Made by a program: the position numbers and the translations under genes. From Thermohalobaculum sp039815685 (lineage in GTDB: Bacteria; Pseudomonadota; Alphaproteobacteria; Rhodobacterales; Rhodobacteraceae): a DNA stretch of 64,000 nt. The stretch spans positions 49,052 to 113,051 of the forward strand of contig JBCBYV010000014.1 in NCBI GenBank assembly GCA_039815685.1. The letters run 5' to 3'. Under the pieces are notes generated by a model. The model was not told where the DNA came from. It ran no database searches and saw nothing but the letters and a program-made list of their open reading frames with translations. Below are positions 7,743 to 16,119 of this stretch, piece after piece; positions within the stretch are counted from its first letter, which is position 1; each line of letters begins with the position of its first letter.

Positions 7743-9277
7743 CCGCCGAAGCGCTCACGCTGACCCCCGGCGCGGTGACACTCGGCACCCTGCGAACGCT
7801 CCTGGCCGAGGGTCGCCCTGCGCGCCTCGACCGAGCCTGCCGCCCCGCCGTCGAAGCCGCCGCTGCCCGCGTGGCAGAAGCCGCCGCAGGGGACGACCCG
7901 GTCTACGGCGTCAACACGGGCTTCGGGAAGCTCGCCAGCATCCGCATCCCGGCGGAGGACACCGCGACCCTCCAGCGGAACCTGATCCTGAGCCACTGCG
8001 CCGGCGTCGGCGACACGCTGCCGCTCGGGCCCGCGCGCCTGATGATGGCGCTCAAGCTCGCCTCCCTCGGCCGCGGCGCGTCGGGTACGCGATGGGAGAT
8101 CGTCACACTCCTCGAAGGCATGCTCGCCGCCGGCGTCACCCCCGTCGTGCCGGTGAAGGGCTCCGTCGGGGCGTCGGGCGACCTCGCCCCGCTGGCCCAC
8201 ATGACCGCCGTGATGATCGGGGAGGGGGAGGCCGAGGTCGCGGGCCGCATCCTGCCGGGCGCCGAGGCCCTCGCCGCCGCGGGCCTCGCCCCGGTCGCCC
8301 TCGGACCCAAGGAGGGCCTCGCCCTCATAAACGGCACGCAGTTCTCAACCGCCCTCGCCCTCGCCGGCCTCTTCTCCGCCTGGATCGCGGCGCAGGCCTC
8401 GCTCGTCACCACCGCGCTCTCGACCGACGCCGTGATGGGCAGCACCGCGCCCTTGCAGCCGGAGATCCACGCCCTCCGCGGCCATCGCGGCCAGATCGAA
8501 GCGGCGGCGAGCATGCGCGCGCTCCTCGAGGGCTCCGAGATCCGGGAGAGCCACCGCGAGGACGACACCCGCGTCCAGGACCCCTACTGCATCCGCTGCC
8601 AGGCACAGGTGGTCGGGGCCGCGATGGACGTCCTGCGCATGGCCGCGGGCACCCTCGAGATCGAGGCGAACGCGGCGACCGACAACCCGCTCGTCCTTGC
8701 CGAGCCATCGCGCATCGTCTCCGGCGGCAATTTCCATGCGGAGCCCGTGGGCTTCGCCGCGGACATGATCGCGCTCGCGGTGGCCGAGATCGGCGCGATC
8801 GCGCAGCGGCGCGTGGCCCTAATGGTCGACCCGGCACTCAGCCACGACCTGCCGCCGTTCCTTACGCCCGCGCCGGGCCTCAACTCGGGCTTCATGATCG
8901 CGGAGGTGACCACCGCGGCGCTCATGTCCGAGAACAAGCACCTCGCCCACCCCACGGTGACGGACTCGACGCCCACCTCCGCCAACCAGGAGGACCATGT
9001 CTCCATGGCTGCCCACGGCGCCCGCCGCCTGCCGCCGATGGTCACGAACCTCGAACGCATCCTCGGCGTCGAACTCCTCTGCGCCGCCCAGGGCGTCGAG
9101 TTCCGTAGCCCTCTCACGACGAGCCCCGCCCTCGCCCGCGCCATCACCGCGCTCCGCGCTGAGATCCCGCCGCTGGTTGAGGACCGCATTCTGTCGCCCG
9201 AAATCGACCGCGCGGCACAACTGATCGCGACCGGCCACCTCGCCGCTGCCCCCGCCGTCCCGCTCCCCGCACTCTGA
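7739..9277 (+). CDS. hutH: histidine ammonia-lyase
   Basis: Deaminates L-histidine to urocanate, the entry step of the hut pathway. 512 residues. The MIO cofactor tripeptide Ala145-Ser146-Gly147 is visible in GSVGASGDLAPLAHM, and Tyr56 in VYGVNTGFGKLA is the conserved catalytic tyrosine. Other family blocks are RVQDPYCIRCQ, NAATDNPLV, SGGNFHAEPV and SANQEDHVSMA. It overlaps hutI by 4 nt. Urocanase (hutU) would be needed between HutH and HutI but is not encoded in the window. Ends convergent with rlmJ; the 164 bp between them hold no clear terminator. Confidence 0.97.
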   Translation: MTAEALTLTPGAVTLGTLRTLLAEGRPARLDRACRPAVEAAAARVAEAAAGDDPVYGVNTGFGKLASIRIPAEDTATLQRNLILSHCAGVGDTLPLGPARLMMALKLASLGRGASGTRWEIVTLLEGMLAAGVTPVVPVKGSVGASGDLAPLAHMTAVMIGEGEAEVAGRILPGAEALAAAGLAPVALGPKEGLALINGTQFSTALALAGLFSAWIAAQASLVTTALSTDAVMGSTAPLQPEIHALRGHRGQIEAAASMRALLEGSEIRESHREDDTRVQDPYCIRCQAQVVGAAMDVLRMAAGTLEIEANAATDNPLVLAEPSRIVSGGNFHAEPVGFAADMIALAVAEIGAIAQRRVALMVDPALSHDLPPFLTPAPGLNSGFMIAEVTTAALMSENKHLAHPTVTDSTPTSANQEDHVSMAAHGARRLPPMVTNLERILGVELLCAAQGVEFRSPLTTSPALARAITALRAEIPPLVEDRILSPEIDRAAQLIATGHLAAAPAVPLPAL

Positions 9278-9441
9278 GTGTTCTGAACGAGACGCCGAAG
9301 ACCGTCATTGCAGGGCGCGAGAGCGCTTTCGGTATTCCGGATCCTTGGGCCTGGCCCGCCAGTCACCTGAACGGGCTCATGAGCGAGCGTCGGGCCACTG
9401 GAGCGACGCCAAGCAGAGCCTTTGAGTGCCGCAGAGGCCCA

Positions 9442-10275
9442 TCACCCGAAGCTCAGAGGGGCATCCTGCAAGACCGGCGAAAGCGGTTGCCACGCCTTTG
9501 CAACCGCATCCGCCATGGTGTCGTCGAGCCCCGCGATCAGGAGACCCGACCCGGTCATGCCCCGCGTCGGCGGGTTTCGATAGGGCGCCTCGTGGCGCAA
9601 CACCTGGCGCCCTATCGCTCGCATGACGGTTTCGGCCATGGCGCCGTGCCGGCCAGCCGGGAGAATCGGGTACCAGAGCATCACGATGCCCGCGGGCCAG
9701 GCTTCGGCAAGCGCGATCATTGTGTCCGCCGCCTGCCGATACTCGGCCTTCACCTCGTAGGACGGGTCGATCAGCGCCAGTCCCGGCCGCGCCCCGGGGC
9801 GGAGACCCCGCAGAGCGTCATGCCCATCCTCCGACGAGATCTCGATCAGCGCCCCTCGACGCCCGCGCCCGCGCGCATCGAGGTGCCCGCGCGCCCGGAG
9901 AAGCGCCCGATGCTCCGCTGGGTGCCGCTCATGGAGCAGCACCCGATCCCCGGGCTCAAAAAGGCTCGCCGCCAAGGCGGGTGAACCCGGATATGCCGTC
10001 CCACCGTCGCGCGCCCGGAGGGCCAGCAACACGTCCCAGAAGGACCCGTCCGGCGGCCCATCGGGCAGGGCTTCGGCAAGCCGTCCCAGCCCCTCGGCCG
10101 CCTCACCCGTCTTCGCAGCCTCCGGGCTCGAAAGATCGTAGAGCCCCCGCCCCGCATGGCTCTCGACATAAAGCGCCCCGCGACCCGCGAGCGGCGTCAG
10201 CAACACCGCAAGCGCCACGTGCTTGTGCAGATCGGCAGGCGAGCCTGCATGGTAGGCGTGCTGATAGGAGAGCAT
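9442..10275 (-). CDS. rlmJ: 23S rRNA (adenine(2030)-N6)-methyltransferase
   Basis: SAM-dependent methyltransferase that modifies A2030 of 23S rRNA. The family N-terminus MLSYQHAYHAGSPADLHKH fixes the start at ATG 10275; the frame is open ten codons further upstream but those residues are not part of the family. YVESHAGRGLYDL is the SAM-binding region and LALIDPSYEVKAEY carries the DPxY catalytic motif of N6-adenine methyltransferases. 277 residues, as expected for RlmJ. Divergent from the ligase gene by 84 bp. Confidence 0.95.
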   Translation of the reverse strand: MLSYQHAYHAGSPADLHKHVALAVLLTPLAGRGALYVESHAGRGLYDLSSPEAAKTGEAAEGLGRLAEALPDGPPDGSFWDVLLALRARDGGTAYPGSPALAASLFEPGDRVLLHERHPAEHRALLRARGHLDARGRGRRGALIEISSEDGHDALRGLRPGARPGLALIDPSYEVKAEYRQAADTMIALAEAWPAGIVMLWYPILPAGRHGAMAETVMRAIGRQVLRHEAPYRNPPTRGMTGSGLLIAGLDDTMADAVAKAWQPLSPVLQDAPLSFG

Positions 10276-10359
10276 GCGCCCGCCTATCGCGCCCACCGAC
10301 ACTGCACAACGGCCCTGCCGCGGCTGGCGTGGCTCGACGCCAGCCCTATGCTCCCGCCC

Positions 10360-11967
10360 ATGCGCGCCTTTGCCAGCCTCCTCGAAAGCCTCCTTTTCAC
10401 GCCGTCGCGAAACGCGAAGCTGCGACTCATGGCGCGCTATTTCGAGGAGACGCCGGACCCGGATCGCGGCTGGGCCCTGGCGGCCCTCTCGGACGGCGTG
10501 GAACTGCCCGCCATCTCCGCCAGCCGCATCCGGGGCCTCGTCGAAGAGCGGGTCGACCCGGTCCTCTTCGCGCTTTCATACGACTATGTCGGCGATCTCG
10601 CGGAGACCGTCGCGCTCATATGGCCCGTGCCGGAGGGCGCCTCATCGACCGACGGCACCGGCGAGACGCCGAGGCTCGGCGAGGTCGTCGACAGGTTGCG
10701 CGCGGCCTCGCGCACCGAGATCGGCGGCGTCTTCGCAGCCCTTCTCGACCGCATGGGCCCCTCCGAACGCCTCGCGCTCATCAAGCTCGTGACCCGCGGC
10801 ATGCGTGTCGGCGTGAGTGCGCGCCTCGCCCGCACGGCGCTGGCGCAGTATTCGGGCCGCCCACTCGACAGGATCGAGGAACTCTGGTTCGGGATCGATC
10901 AGCCCTACGGGCCCCTCTTCGCCTGGCTCGATGGCGGCGACGAGCCCGCGGTCGATCTCAGCCTCGCCTTCCGCCCCATGATGCTAGCCCACCCGGTCGA
11001 AGAGCGTTGGTCCGAACTCGACCCAAAGGCCTATCGAGCCGAGTGGAAGTGGGACGGCATCCGCGTGCAGGCGGTGAGCTTCGGCGGCGCACGCAGGCTC
11101 TACAGCCGGACGGGCGAGGACATCGCCGAGGCCTTCCCGGACGTGATCGCGAGCATGGACTGGGAAGGCTGCGTCGACGGCGAACTGCTGGTGATCCGGG
11201 ACGGCCATGTCGCCCCCTTCGCCGACCTCCAGCGCCGGCTCGGCCGCAAGCAGGTCGGCGCGAGGCTGCTGGCTGAGGCACCGGCGGCGATGCGCCTTTA
11301 CGACATACTTCACGACGGGGAGCAGGATACCCGCCCCCTGCCCTTCGACGCCCGACGCACCGCCCTCGAAGCCTGGCACACCCGCTTCGCGCCCGACCGA
11401 ACAGACCTCTCGGAACTCGTCCCCTTCGAGACCTGGTCGACGCTGGAGGAACTGCGGGAAGGCGCACGCGCCGAGGGCCAGGAAGGGCTCATGCTGAAGC
11501 GGCATGACAGCATCTATGCCGGCGGACGCCCGGTCGGCCCTTGGTTCAAGTGGAAGCGCGAGCCGCTCACCGCTGATTGCGTGCTGGTCTACGCCCAACG
11601 CGGCCACGGCAAGCGCTCGAGCTTCTACTCCGACTACACCTTCGCCGCCTGGACGCCTGCGAAACCCGGTGACAACGCACTCAGCCTCGTGCCGGTCGGG
11701 AAGGCCTATTCGGGCTATACGGACGAAGAGCTGAAGAAGCTCGACCGCTGGATCCGTAACAATACGATCGAGCGCTACGGCCCCGTGCGCTCGGTCGAAC
11801 CGGCGCTGGTCCTCGAGGTTGCCTTCGATGCCGTGCAGCGCTCGACCCGTCACAAGTCCGGCATCGCCATGCGCTTCCCCCGCATCAAGCGCATCCGTTG
11901 GGACAAGCCGGCGGAGGAGGCGGATCGGCTGGAGACGCTGGAGGCGATGATCCCGGGCGTCGGATGA
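10360..11967 (+). CDS. ATP-dependent DNA ligase, bacterial repair type (PP_1105/TIGR04120-like)
   Basis: Seals DNA nicks using ATP; this clade is annotated as cisplatin damage-response ligase. 535 residues from ATG 10360: an N-terminal helical DNA-binding domain (MRAFASLLESLLFTPSRNAK; VDPVLFALSYDYVGDLAET), then the adenylation domain with the lysine motif at Lys230 (EWKWDGIRVQ), the block GCVDGELLV, and GLMLKRHDSIYAGGRP plus WFKWKREP as motifs IV-V. The OB domain follows (ADCVLVYAQRGHGKRS). The open frame extends 68 codons upstream of 10360, but that part does not match the family and overlaps rlmJ. The usual partners (ligase-associated exonuclease, Lhr-type helicase, PdeM phosphoesterase) are not adjacent. 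Confidence 0.93.
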   Translation: MRAFASLLESLLFTPSRNAKLRLMARYFEETPDPDRGWALAALSDGVELPAISASRIRGLVEERVDPVLFALSYDYVGDLAETVALIWPVPEGASSTDGTGETPRLGEVVDRLRAASRTEIGGVFAALLDRMGPSERLALIKLVTRGMRVGVSARLARTALAQYSGRPLDRIEELWFGIDQPYGPLFAWLDGGDEPAVDLSLAFRPMMLAHPVEERWSELDPKAYRAEWKWDGIRVQAVSFGGARRLYSRTGEDIAEAFPDVIASMDWEGCVDGELLVIRDGHVAPFADLQRRLGRKQVGARLLAEAPAAMRLYDILHDGEQDTRPLPFDARRTALEAWHTRFAPDRTDLSELVPFETWSTLEELREGARAEGQEGLMLKRHDSIYAGGRPVGPWFKWKREPLTADCVLVYAQRGHGKRSSFYSDYTFAAWTPAKPGDNALSLVPVGKAYSGYTDEELKKLDRWIRNNTIERYGPVRSVEPALVLEVAFDAVQRSTRHKSGIAMRFPRIKRIRWDKPAEEADRLETLEAMIPGVG

Positions 11968-12085
11968 TCCCGGCAGCCCGGAGAAGCGGGCCGATTGTGG
12001 TTGTCCCAAGGGTCAGCCAACGCCTCGAAGCAGATCCGCCGCACTCTGACCGAGAGCGGCGGATGGGTGCTTAGGACGCGGCGGT

Positions 12086-13375
12086 TCAGGCGAGGATCAG
12101 GAATCCGTCCTCGATCGTCTCGGCGTTGACCGTCTCCGTCTCAGACGCGCCAACAAACGCCGCGATCAGATCGCCCGCGTCGAAGTCATCCTCGGCAAGC
12201 TGCGCCGACCAGAAGGCAGCACCACCCTCATCGGGCCCCCGCTCCACCGCATTCTGGTAGACGAAGTCGAGCAGCGCATCGCTGTCGGACGCATCCCCGC
12301 CCGCCGCGGCAAACTCGCCAGACGCAACGAAAGCATCCGCGATCGAGGCGATGCTCTGCCCGCCGAGCAGGATCTCCGTCCAGAAGGCGAGACCCGCGGC
12401 ATCCGCCTCCCGGTCGAGGGCGATGTCGTAGAGCAGGCCGATCGCCACGGCCGCCGCATCGGTCGTCACCCCGAGGCTCGCATCGGTGAAGTCGATCTGC
12501 TCGACACCGCCGACCTCGACCTCGTCGCCATCCGCCTCGATGAAGCGGAACCCGGTGCCCGCCCGCACGACCTCGAGCCCCGCGAGAGCGGCGTCGATAT
12601 CGACGGTGTCGTCTCCGTCCCCGCCATCGATGCGGTTCAGCCCGTCGAAGGAGACCGAGAGGCTGTCATCGCCATCGGTGCCGAGGGTCACGATCACTTC
12701 CTCGATCGTCACGGCTGCGATCTGGGCTCCGGGCTGCGTGAAGTCGGCGATCACCGGGTCGATGAAGTCACCGAACGCGTTCGTGCCACCCAGGATGATC
12801 TGCTCGAATTCGGGCTCCGGCAGCCCCAGCGAGCCGTTGAAGCCGGGATGCGCAGCGATCACACCGCCTTCCTCGATCCCGTCGTCGTTCTGCCCCTGGT
12901 TGATGAAGGCCGCGTCCATCTCCGTGTTCACTTCGGTCCCGGCATCAAGGACGTCGGTGCCGAGGAAGGTGATCGTCTGCGTGCCGAGGAAGTCGCCCGC
13001 CTCGTCGTAGATCGCGATCTCCTCCTCTGTGCCGACAAAGGCATCGTTCGACGGCAACAACATCGCGGCGAGGCTCAGAAAACGCGTATCCGTGCTGTCG
13101 GCGATCCCGACATTGACGGAAGCCGTCTCCTCGGTCGCGATGGGCCCGGCCGCACCGGTCACGATCCCACCCAGTCCTTCGGGGTCGGCCGCGACGAGCT
13201 CCTCGGCAATCGTCATGAAGGTGCCGTCCTCGGCGATCCGCTCGAGCCCCTCGGACGCCGTCTCGCCTACCTCGAAGAGATCAAAGCCTTCGTCATGCAC
13301 CCCGAACCAGAAGGGAGTGAGAACCGTCCCTCCTTCGGGCGAAAGATTCTCAACCGTAATGCGGATCTCAGTCAT
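12086..13375 (-). CDS. secreted spondin-domain / RTX-like / DUF4214 protein
   Basis: 429 residues, strongly acidic, Gly/Asp/Ala-rich, with no cleavable N-terminal signal, as expected for a type I-secreted protein. Residues 1 to about 190 match the spondin-N domain (VENLSPEGGTVLTPFWFGVH, FDLFEVGETASEGLERIAED). A short RTX-like calcium segment (RIDGGDGDDTVDID) follows. The C-terminus contains two DUF4214 units (LLYDIALDREADAAGLAFWT and FVYQNAVERGPDEGGAAFWS), a module common in extracellular alphaproteobacterial proteins. ATG 13375 is chosen over the ATG 18 nt upstream because GGAGG sits 7 nt before it. No secretion genes are nearby. Exact function is unknown; adhesion or matrix binding is an inference. 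Confidence 0.8.
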   Translation of the reverse strand: MTEIRITVENLSPEGGTVLTPFWFGVHDEGFDLFEVGETASEGLERIAEDGTFMTIAEELVAADPEGLGGIVTGAAGPIATEETASVNVGIADSTDTRFLSLAAMLLPSNDAFVGTEEEIAIYDEAGDFLGTQTITFLGTDVLDAGTEVNTEMDAAFINQGQNDDGIEEGGVIAAHPGFNGSLGLPEPEFEQIILGGTNAFGDFIDPVIADFTQPGAQIAAVTIEEVIVTLGTDGDDSLSVSFDGLNRIDGGDGDDTVDIDAALAGLEVVRAGTGFRFIEADGDEVEVGGVEQIDFTDASLGVTTDAAAVAIGLLYDIALDREADAAGLAFWTEILLGGQSIASIADAFVASGEFAAAGGDASDSDALLDFVYQNAVERGPDEGGAAFWSAQLAEDDFDAGDLIAAFVGASETETVNAETIEDGFLILA

Positions 13376-13504
13376 TCTGGCCTCCGTCTGCATGTGCGCT
13401 CTGGTGGTGCGCTTGCCCTCGCGTCGCGCAATCTCGCTGGAGGCTCGATCACTGTCCCATGATATAATGGTGATAGCGGCGTGATGGGTGGTGTGGCCGC
13501 TCGC

Positions 13505-14092
13505 CTAAAGCGCTTTCATCCAAAGGCTCATCGGCTTTTCGGTCTCCGCGGCGTCGCCGATGTCGCGCCACGGAAAGCGGGCTTCCGCATGCTCGATGCA
13601 CCGGTAGCCATAGCGCTGCCAGATCGGATCGAGGGGGGCGTAGTCCGCCGGACGTCGCGGATCGTCAGGCCGGCGAATGACGGCGCAGAAGACGGAGTGG
13701 CGGCGCCTCAGCGCCCGACCGGCAGCCTCGCGTAACTCGAAAAAGCGCCGATAGACCCCCTGACCCCGGCACGCCGGCAGGAGAACGCTCTCCCCGCAAT
13801 ACCAGGTCTGGGCCGGATCGATCCCCGCGGCGGCGAGGGCCTCCGCGAACTCAGCCGCATGGTCCTCCATCGGGGCGCCCGTCGCCGCGCCGACCAGACG
13901 CTCACCATCGAAACAGCCGACCACAAGGGCGTCGGGGCTCTCGGTATAGGCGCATAGATAGGATGCCTCATAGGACCGATCCCCGTCGTATAGATAGGGA
14001 AAGGCGCGGAAGACGGTGATGCGAAGCGTCGCGAGGTCGTCGAGCCGCGCTTCGACCTCGGCCCGCGAAAGCGCGCGGATCTCGAGGGTCAT
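13505..14092 (-). CDS. GNAT-family N-acetyltransferase
   Basis: 195-residue acetyltransferase-like protein. The acetyl-CoA loop pattern is visible in GESVLLPACRGQGVYRRFFE (RGQGV), preceded by the strand ALVVGCFDGERLVGAATG. The start ATG 14092 overlaps the mnmD stop (ATGA), so it is translated from the mnmD message; the open frame upstream of it is the mnmD coding region read out of frame. The substrate is not predictable. The segment YAPLDPIWQRYGYRCIE is typical of GNAT proteins acting on small molecules. Confidence 0.82.
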   Translation of the reverse strand: MTLEIRALSRAEVEARLDDLATLRITVFRAFPYLYDGDRSYEASYLCAYTESPDALVVGCFDGERLVGAATGAPMEDHAAEFAEALAAAGIDPAQTWYCGESVLLPACRGQGVYRRFFELREAAGRALRRRHSVFCAVIRRPDDPRRPADYAPLDPIWQRYGYRCIEHAEARFPWRDIGDAAETEKPMSLWMKAL

Positions 14093-14850
14093 GCCGATGC
14101 CCCGTCGGTCGCTCCTCGCCCGTCCTGCAATCGCGCGGTCACCATCTCCCGCTTTGAGCCGAAGCCCGCGCGCTTCTTCACGACGAAGCCGGCAGCGCGA
14201 AGCGCGCGGCGCACGGCGCCTGCCGCGGTGTAGCTCGCGGCCGTCCCGCCGGGGCGCGTTGCCCGGGCAACGGCGGCCAGCAGCGGCGGCTCCCACATCT
14301 CAGGATTGCGGGAGGGGGCGAACCCGTCGAGGAACCACGCATCCACGGGGCGGTTATCGAGCGCGAAGCTCGGCACGCGCACGCGCGCATCCCCGACGCG
14401 GACCTCGAGACGCAGATCGCCAAGATCGAGCCCGATGGTGCCGTCGACGGGCGGACTATCCGGCCAGGCGCCGAGCAACTCCGCCGCCTCGAGCCTCAGC
14501 GACGGGAAGGGGCCGAGCGCCCGTGCAAGGGCGGCGCGGTCGAGCGGTGCCTCCTCGAAGCTCACATGCTCAAGCACCGCGCCAGGCACCGCCAGCTGGC
14601 GCCAGAGCGACCAGGCCGCCAGCGTCGCAAGCCCCGCCCCGAAGCCGAGCTCGCCGGTCCGGAAGCCTTCACCGGCTCCCATCCCTCCCTCCGACCATCG
14701 GCGGGGCAGCTCGTTGCCGTCGAGATAGACGTGCCGCGTCTCCGCAAACCCGTCGGCCGGCGCGTAGAAGGGATCATTGTAGCGGCGCGAAAACGGCACC
14801 GGGCCCGGGCCGCCGGTGACCCAGTCAAGACCGTCTTCGGCTATCCCCAT
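14089..14850 (-). CDS. mnmD: tRNA (5-methylaminomethyl-2-thiouridine)(34) methyltransferase, stand-alone MnmD
   Basis: SAM-dependent methyltransferase for the last step of mnm5s2U34 synthesis in tRNA; equals the N-terminal half of E. coli MnmC. 253 residues. Family features are FSRRYNDPFY and ETRHVYLDGNELPRRW near the start, the SAM-binding ELGFGAGLATLAAW, and VDAWFLDGFAPSRNPEMW with the catalytic Asp, then SYTAAGAVRRALRAAGF. The oxidase half of MnmC is absent from this protein but a related FAD enzyme is encoded divergently 74 bp away. ATG 14850 follows AGAGGG. The stop overlaps the GNAT gene. Confidence 0.93.
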   Translation of the reverse strand: MGIAEDGLDWVTGGPGPVPFSRRYNDPFYAPADGFAETRHVYLDGNELPRRWSEGGMGAGEGFRTGELGFGAGLATLAAWSLWRQLAVPGAVLEHVSFEEAPLDRAALARALGPFPSLRLEAAELLGAWPDSPPVDGTIGLDLGDLRLEVRVGDARVRVPSFALDNRPVDAWFLDGFAPSRNPEMWEPPLLAAVARATRPGGTAASYTAAGAVRRALRAAGFVVKKRAGFGSKREMVTARLQDGRGATDGASA

Positions 14851-14924
14851 GCTCTGGGCCCTCTCACCGGCCTGCTGCCCTGACCCTGATGGACTTGGCC
14901 GGAGAGATTGGCAAGGAAGGCTGC

Positions 14925-16106
14925 ATGGCAGGGCTGGTGTCGGGTTTTGAGGTTGCGGTTGTCGGCGCCGGGGTCGCGGGGTTGACCCTGGCGCGGGAGC
15001 TGCTGGCCCGGGGAGCGCGCGTCACCGTGCTCGACGGTGGCGCACCGCCTGCGTCCGCCACGCCGGTCGGCGCCCTCATGCCCCTGCCGCGTGCCGCGCC
15101 CGACGATCCACTGGCAGCGCTGCAGACCGATGGCCTCACCGCCATGCCGGGCCTTGCAGCAGCACTCGCAGCGGAGACGCGCATCGACCCCGGGTACCGG
15201 GTGGTGGGACGGGTCACCCCGATCGCCGATCCGAAGACGACGGCAGAGGCGATCGCGCGCTTCGGGGCGATCGCGGCGGCGCAGCAGGCCGCAGGCCATC
15301 GCCCAACGGAGACCGCACCACCGCTGTGTGCGCTCGGGGCGGGGCAGCTCCACACCGCCATCCCGCATGGCTTCTTGGCCCCAGACGCCGCGGCACATGG
15401 CGGCATGGTCGACACCGTGACCGCGCGCATCGATGCAGCGATGCTCCTCCGGGCGCTCCGCGCCGCCGTCTCCAACCATCCGAACGGTACGATCCTCGAC
15501 GCCTGGCCGGTTGGTCACCTCGCCGCGGCGCAAGCGGCGGGCGGGCGCGCGGCCGCCATCGGTCCGCGAGGGCGCCTCCCGGCCGATGCGGTGGTCGTCG
15601 CTTCGGGCCATAGTGCGGCGGCCTTCGCTTCCGCCATGGGCATGGACGCCGGCCGCCCGGTGAAGGGGCAGGCCGCCATGCTGAAGGCCCGCCTGCCGGA
15701 CGGCGCCCCGGTCGTGCAGGCGCCGGGCCTCTTCATCGTGCCGCATTCACCTGGGCCCGATGGCGCGCCCCGCGTCGGCGTCGGCAGCACCCGAGAGGCC
15801 GGCCGCACCGATCTCGCGACCAACGCTCAGCTCGACGAGGTCATCGACCGCGCCGCCGAGTTCGTGCCGGCGCTGAAGCGCGCTCCGGTCCTCTCGCGCT
15901 GGGCCGGCATCCGCCCCCGCCCGCCAGCGCGCCTGCCGCAAGCAGGCCCGATCCCGGCCCGCCCCGGCCTCTGGATGCTGACCGGCGGCCACGGTATCGG
16001 CATCGCCCTCGCCCCGGCCTTGGCCAAACGCGTGGCGGAAGCGCTGATCGGCGAACGGCCCCTGCCAGCCCTACCGACGCGCCGGGTGAGACACACCAAG
16101 GCTTAG
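14925..16106 (+). CDS. FAD-dependent oxidoreductase, DAO family, probable MnmC(o)-like partner
   Basis: 393-residue D-amino-acid-oxidase-fold flavoprotein. The FAD-binding motif is VAVVGAGVAGLTLARELLAR at the N-terminus, and the C-terminal FAD contact is the GLWMLTGGHGIGIALAPAL segment. Such DAO proteins next to MnmD usually supply the MnmC(o) activity, FAD-dependent removal of the carboxymethyl group from cmnm5U34 of tRNA. That assignment rests on fold plus position, not on specific residues. ATG 14925 is used because AAGGAAGG lies 4 nt upstream; an in-frame ATG at 14889 lacks a ribosome site. Ends 13 bp from the convergent glycosyltransferase. Confidence 0.78.
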   Translation: MAGLVSGFEVAVVGAGVAGLTLARELLARGARVTVLDGGAPPASATPVGALMPLPRAAPDDPLAALQTDGLTAMPGLAAALAAETRIDPGYRVVGRVTPIADPKTTAEAIARFGAIAAAQQAAGHRPTETAPPLCALGAGQLHTAIPHGFLAPDAAAHGGMVDTVTARIDAAMLLRALRAAVSNHPNGTILDAWPVGHLAAAQAAGGRAAAIGPRGRLPADAVVVASGHSAAAFASAMGMDAGRPVKGQAAMLKARLPDGAPVVQAPGLFIVPHSPGPDGAPRVGVGSTREAGRTDLATNAQLDEVIDRAAEFVPALKRAPVLSRWAGIRPRPPARLPQAGPIPARPGLWMLTGGHGIGIALAPALAKRVAEALIGERPLPALPTRRVRHTKA

Positions 16107-16119
16107 GGCCGCCCCATCC

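Noticed and set aside
13463..13468. Perfect TATAAT on the plus strand as a promoter
   Set aside because: No -35 element at proper spacing and no plus-strand gene follows; downstream frames are the shadow of the GNAT gene.
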